From Pseudomonadota bacterium (GTDB lineage: Bacteria; Bdellovibrionota_B; Oligoflexia; Oligoflexales; CAIYRB01): 42,244 nucleotides of DNA. Position 1 is the first letter of the stretch; each line of letters opens with the position of its first letter. A program made the position numbers and the translations under genes. Positions 42,184 to 42,244 of the stretch are shown here, one piece after another. The notes beneath the pieces are model-generated. The model made no database searches. It saw only the letters and a program-made list of their open reading frames with translations, and was not told the DNA's origin. The stretch lies in assembly GCA_026390435.1 (NCBI GenBank), contig JAPLFY010000121.1:1-42244 (forward strand), given 5' to 3'.

Positions 42184-42244
42184 GAGTTCATGGCGGTGTT
42201 TTCTGCGCCTCAATATATTTCCTCACGATAGATAGAGGTGCGCC

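Overview
The window holds 25 complete genes plus a gene fragment at each end, from what looks like the chromosome of a flagellated Gram-negative bacterium. Pointers to a Gram-negative cell are an RND pump with a TolC-type outer-membrane channel, many exported enzymes and a flagellin. GC content is moderate (roughly 50-55% by eye), and GTG and TTG starts are common. Divergent flagellin and chemoreceptor genes beside large secreted hydrolases would suit Bdellovibrionota/Oligoflexia or another delta-like proteobacterial group, but that placement is inference. I saw no tRNA, rRNA, CRISPR array, insertion sequence or prophage.

Layout. 1-240: the glycine-rich 3' end of a gene and its terminator. 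328-3857 (minus): an ABC-type solute-binding protein translationally coupled to a hybrid histidine kinase, with no permease. 4215-9074 (plus): a heavy-metal RND pump, a small exported His-containing protein and a TolC-like channel, but no membrane-fusion adaptor. 9259-11039: a small helical protein, azoreductase and inorganic pyrophosphatase. 11118-21172: a glucan-degrading neighbourhood with an exported GH15 glucoamylase-like enzyme and an operon of exported GH13 alpha-amylase, MFS transporter and POT peptide transporter. Embedded in it is an unrelated pair, a secreted alpha/beta-hydrolase and a probable lipoprotein. 21254-23209: FtsH. 23263-26537 (minus): an exported type I sulfatase and its formylglycine-generating enzyme.

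26666-30216 (minus): a B12-binding radical SAM protein coupled through a GTGA overlap to a HEAT-repeat/RNA-methyltransferase fusion. 30343-33095 (plus): a good flagellar sigma-28 promoter, then a highly divergent chemoreceptor-like protein and a divergent flagellin. 33141-35919 (minus): nadB and an App1-like phosphatase. 36064-41560: housekeeping genes (pgsA, a PfkB-family kinase, lepB, a GlmU-like acetyltransferase) mixed with small proteins of unknown function. 41667-42169: a truncated AAA_14-type ATPase gene behind a palindromic promoter.

Most promising for new biology: (1) the sigma-28-driven chemoreceptor-like/flagellin pair, in which the receptor has lost canonical tip residues; (2) the binding-protein/hybrid-kinase pair with a terminator-like hairpin in its leader; (3) the RND operon without adaptor but with a small protein whose predicted mature N-terminus is histidine; (4) the radical SAM/HEAT-methyltransferase pair. 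Protein families were assigned by reading motifs; no database search was run.
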